Assembly: GCF_050948215.1 (NCBI RefSeq)
Contig: NC_135152.1
Span: 3,134,310 to 3,198,309, forward strand
Origin: Halictus rubicundus
Taxonomy: Eukaryota; Arthropoda; Insecta; Hymenoptera; Halictidae
Direction: 5' to 3'
Length of the DNA stretch: 64,000 bases
In this document: positions 61,837-64,000 of the stretch, one piece after another
Layout of the letters: each line of letters starts with the position of its first letter
Position numbering within the stretch: the first letter of the stretch is position 1
The notes under the pieces: model-generated
Databases searched by the model: none
What the model was told of the DNA's origin: nothing
The model's input: the letters and a program-made list of their open reading frames with translations, nothing else
Program-made: the position numbers and the translations under genes

Positions 61837-62072
61837 CACGTTAAGTGCCAAATATCAACCCCTGAGATTCTTACAAAATCAGAGTAATTCAATTAATGAA
61901 ACCAAAACTAGAAATTTAAAATGTATTATAGGGGATGCTGTCTTAAGTCGTTTGAATTCGAAAGACTCCAATAAAATTCCGTTTATCTTGATATCTTATA
62001 ATAAAAATGAATTTCTAAAGCCAGTCAAAAATCACTGTCGGTCATTCATTGACCGACGTACCAGTTAACGTG
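61837..62072. mobile_element. piggyBac-like MITE, TTAA target duplication
   Basis: A 236-bp block between TTAA sites (61833-61836 and 62073-62076). Terminal inverted repeats are CACGTTAAGTGCCA and, read inward from the right, CACGTTAACTGGTA; the downstream duplicate copy reads CACGTTAACTGCCA, one mismatch from the left end. Near the right end a palindrome, CGGTCATTCATTGACCG, could form a hairpin. Non-coding. Confidence 0.75.
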
Positions 62073-62296
62073 TTAATTACTCCGAAATGTTCACTGTTCT
62101 ACATTTCACTAATTTAATAGCCGAAAACCAACCGTAAGGTTAATCTGGATATCTTATAATAAAAATGAATTTCTAAACCCAGTCAAAAATCACTGTCGGT
62201 CGTTCATTGACCGACGTGGCAGTTAACGTGTTAATTACTCCGAAATGTTCACTGTTCTACATTTCACTAATTCAAGAGCCAAAAACCAACCGTAAG
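61986..62296. repeat. Tandem duplication, two 153-bp copies at 158-bp spacing
   Basis: Copies at 61986-62138 and 62144-62296 are nearly identical. Each holds the right half of the TTAA element, its TTAA and about 60 bp of non-element flank (ending AAACCAACCGTAAG). Because flank is included, this is a segmental tandem duplication after insertion and not a second transposition. Differences between copies are few. Confidence 0.9.
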
Positions 62297-62416
62297 AGAG
62301 TCCTGTTTCTCGTGTTCGCGACGGTGTGTATTCGATCGATCGATTCGCAGTCGATATTCGAACCGGAAGACGGAAAAGAAAGAAACGATGCGAGGGCAAC
62401 GCGAGTCACGGTACGG

Positions 62417-62448
62417 CGAGGAGAGGAGAGGAGAGGAGAGGCGAGGAG
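62417..62448. repeat. (GAGGA)n pentamer repeat
   Basis: Six tandem GAGGA/GGAGA units in the last eIF5B intron. Confidence 0.8.
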
Positions 62449-63143
62449 TTGGGAGGAGCGGAGCGGAATGGCGCGGCAAAGAGGAAAGGAAGAAGAGAAG
62501 GAGGAGGAGTGGCAAGAAAGGAACGGAGGTTCTGCGAAGAGCGGAAGTCGATGGTGGACGGCTGATCGCTGCCGGATGTGCATCTTCCTTTTTCGACCAG
62601 AGTCTCGCATACTAATAAGGATCGTTTCCGTCTCGCTTGCCACTGATTTTGATGAAATTCCGAAGTAACGCGAAAGAATCGAGCGAAAGAAAACGAAAGG
62701 CCGAGGCTCGCCGAAGGCACGTCGTTCTTTGCCGGAATTTCGTCAAAGTCCGCTGGGACCACCTGTCGATCGGATTCCTTCGGAGCAGCTGCCTCTTCCA
62801 ACGGAACTCCGAACCCTGCTCTCTTGCTTCCCCGCTCCCCTTTTTCCTTTCCTGTCCCGTCCTTTCCTTCGGGTGCCCTTTTATTTCGCGTTCGAACGGC
62901 CTTATCGAGCGCGACCGATTAGATCATAGTTTGCACCGAGCGAACGCGCGGGCGACAAGGTGTATTTGATTTTCTCGATTCCACCTCGTTCGGAGGTTTC
63001 GATGTTCGAGATAGTCTAGCTAGAAGGCTGGTCTAGCCGGTGCAACGAAGAAGAAGAGGAAAACGACAATTCCGGTGACTCAAAGAGTCAACCAGGAAAT
63101 GAGATCAGCCTCTTCCCAACGATCGTTGACGACACAAGCTTAC

Positions 63144-63305
63144 CTTGCTGATGACGAAGTCCTTCTCGTCGAAATGACGGCCATACATTTTCGGCGCTTC
63201 TCCGGGTATCGGCTCGATCTTCACGCACACCTCTTGACCCTTCCTCGCAGACTCGACGGACTTGTGATTGTACTCTATACTGGTGACCATGCCCAATTCG
63301 AGGAA
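63144..63305 (-). CDS. eIF5B: eIF5B, penultimate coding exon (domain IV)
   Basis: Encodes 54 residues beginning FLELGMVTSIEYNHKSVE and ending HFDEKDFVISK. It includes KKGQEVCVKIEP-like (here RKGQEVCVKIEP) and IPGEAPKMYGRHF, all hallmark segments of eIF5B domain IV, the beta-barrel that contacts the initiator tRNA acceptor end. The exon is 162 bases and phase 0 on both sides. The acceptor is GTTGTTGTTGCAG (63306-63318) and the donor is AAG before GTAAGC (63143 leftwards). Splicing to 55931 yields VISK-ISRQSID, the expected family junction. The GTP-binding domain and N terminus are not in the window. The only oddity is the length and repeat load of the following intron. Confidence 0.96.
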
Positions 63306-64000
63306 CTGCAACAACAACGAAACCACGCGAAATTAACCAGCAGGAATCTACGCATTCTAGACTGTCTATGGGAATTAGGGTCAGATTATACTAGGCAGGT
63401 CAAACGCTGGGGGTCTATGAACGCTAGATAACAAAAACAGCCGGCAAACATTCTGTCTAGATACTGACCTCAGTGTCTGACTTGACTAGTATAATCAGAC
63501 CCTCGCGTGGGTACATTGGATCGAACATATAGTAAAAGCAATACAATCTCCGACAAGAAACGGCCTGCCGTTGATCGCGGTTTTGTCTGCACCGTGGCAT
63601 AAGACAATTCTCGGAATCGGAACACGTTTGTATCCGCGTTACAACCTAATAATTAATGGATTTCGAAACAAGCATCGGATGACAAATCGGCTGTCCGACG
63701 GGCTAACGATCGTGTCGCGATGTAGGCTAATTTGCATGCAATTACATCCTCAAGGATTTTCGGCGTAGCGTTTCGAATGCAAATAGACCCGTAATTTGAG
63801 ACAGAAGTTGTTGGATCATCGTTCCCGGTAATCGATCCAACGAGACGTTTCATCGAATCGAACACCGGACGTCGGCAACACGCTACAAATCGCCGTAACT
63901 CTTCCACGCTACGACGAATTTCGCTTTTCCGAAATTCACCAACGACAAGATCCGACGGATCCTGGACGAGGATCGAAAACCGAAGAAAAACGAAGATCCA
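63306..64000 (-). other. eIF5B intron upstream of the penultimate exon
   Basis: The preceding eIF5B exon was not found in these 695 bases on the minus strand, so the intron continues past the window edge. It contains the small inverted-repeat element at 63377-63503; the rest shows nothing recognisable. Confidence 0.75.
63377..63503. mobile_element. 127-bp inverted-repeat (MITE-like) element
   Basis: Left arm AGGGTCAGATTATACTAG and right arm, read inward, AGGGTCTGATTATACTAG are inverted repeats with one mismatch in 18; similarity runs to 26 bases with three mismatches. About 75 bp lie between the arms. No clear target duplication is visible, so the superfamily is unassigned. The arms could also form a hairpin in the eIF5B pre-mRNA. 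Confidence 0.65.

Larger units (their letters stand above)
55932..63143 (-). other. Last intron of eIF5B, 7.2 kb, transposon-rich
   Basis: Begins GTAAGC at 63143 and ends GTTACAG at 55932 on the minus strand. Mobile elements at 56272-56755, 56771-57427, 57663-59303 and 61837-62072 make up over a third of it. The stretch 59306-61832 is GC-rich, with CT and GTC microsatellites (about 59675-59705, 60130-60155) and no recognisable gene. The stretch 62297-63143 contains a GAGGA tract (62417-62448) and no recognisable gene. Confidence 0.9.

Noticed and set aside
1..64000. CRISPR arrays, bacterial operons, prophage or viral genes
   Set aside because: None seen: tandem repeats here are microsatellites or pentamer satellites without spacer structure, and coding sequence is intron-split and animal-type.

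Overview
This window is eukaryotic, from an insect and most likely a hymenopteran. I infer that from the two genes, from the moderately GC-rich, CpG-rich background with abundant CT/GA microsatellites, and from the cut-and-paste transposon remnants. A bee or ant would fit; species is not determinable here. There is no bacterial-style gene packing, operon, CRISPR array or prophage. Most of the 64 kb is intron or intergenic DNA, and most long open frames in it are by-products of high GC content and simple repeats.

Two protein-coding genes are supported, both read leftwards (minus strand). (1) sprouty, a feedback inhibitor of receptor tyrosine kinase/Ras-MAPK signalling. Its large 3' coding exon (9406-11429) carries the conserved NEYVEAP tyrosine motif and the C-terminal cysteine-rich Sprouty domain. 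A phase-matched upstream exon candidate lies at 39665-40019, which implies an intron of about 28.2 kb. No AUG is visible in that upstream exon, so the start of the protein is unresolved. (2) eIF5B, the translation initiation GTPase. Only its last two coding exons are in the window (63144-63305 and 55824-55931), separated by a 7.2-kb intron; the rest lies beyond the right edge.

Layout: 1-1288 decayed Tc1-type transposon; 1293-9405 flank and probable 3' UTR of sprouty, with three TTAA-flanked miniature elements in its first 6 kb; 9406-11429 sprouty 3' exon; 11430-39664 putative giant sprouty intron with a transposon-rich, AT-rich island (23.7-25.7 kb), a pair of TA-flanked MITEs (26.6 and 27.7 kb) and a nested insertion (36.6-37.1 kb); 39665-40019 upstream sprouty exon candidate; 40020-55823 intergenic, repeat-rich 5' flank of sprouty and 3' flank of eIF5B; 55824-63305 end of eIF5B, whose last intron holds a hAT MITE, a Tc1-like MITE, an almost intact 1641-bp Tc1 element with long IR/DR-type ends, a TTAA element caught in a tandem duplication, and a 127-bp inverted-repeat element; 63306-64000 further eIF5B intron.

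The two genes share no evident pathway. I found no convincing new multi-gene system. The most informative structures are the split and start of sprouty, the transposon-loaded eIF5B intron, and several insertions whose target-site duplications can be read directly.
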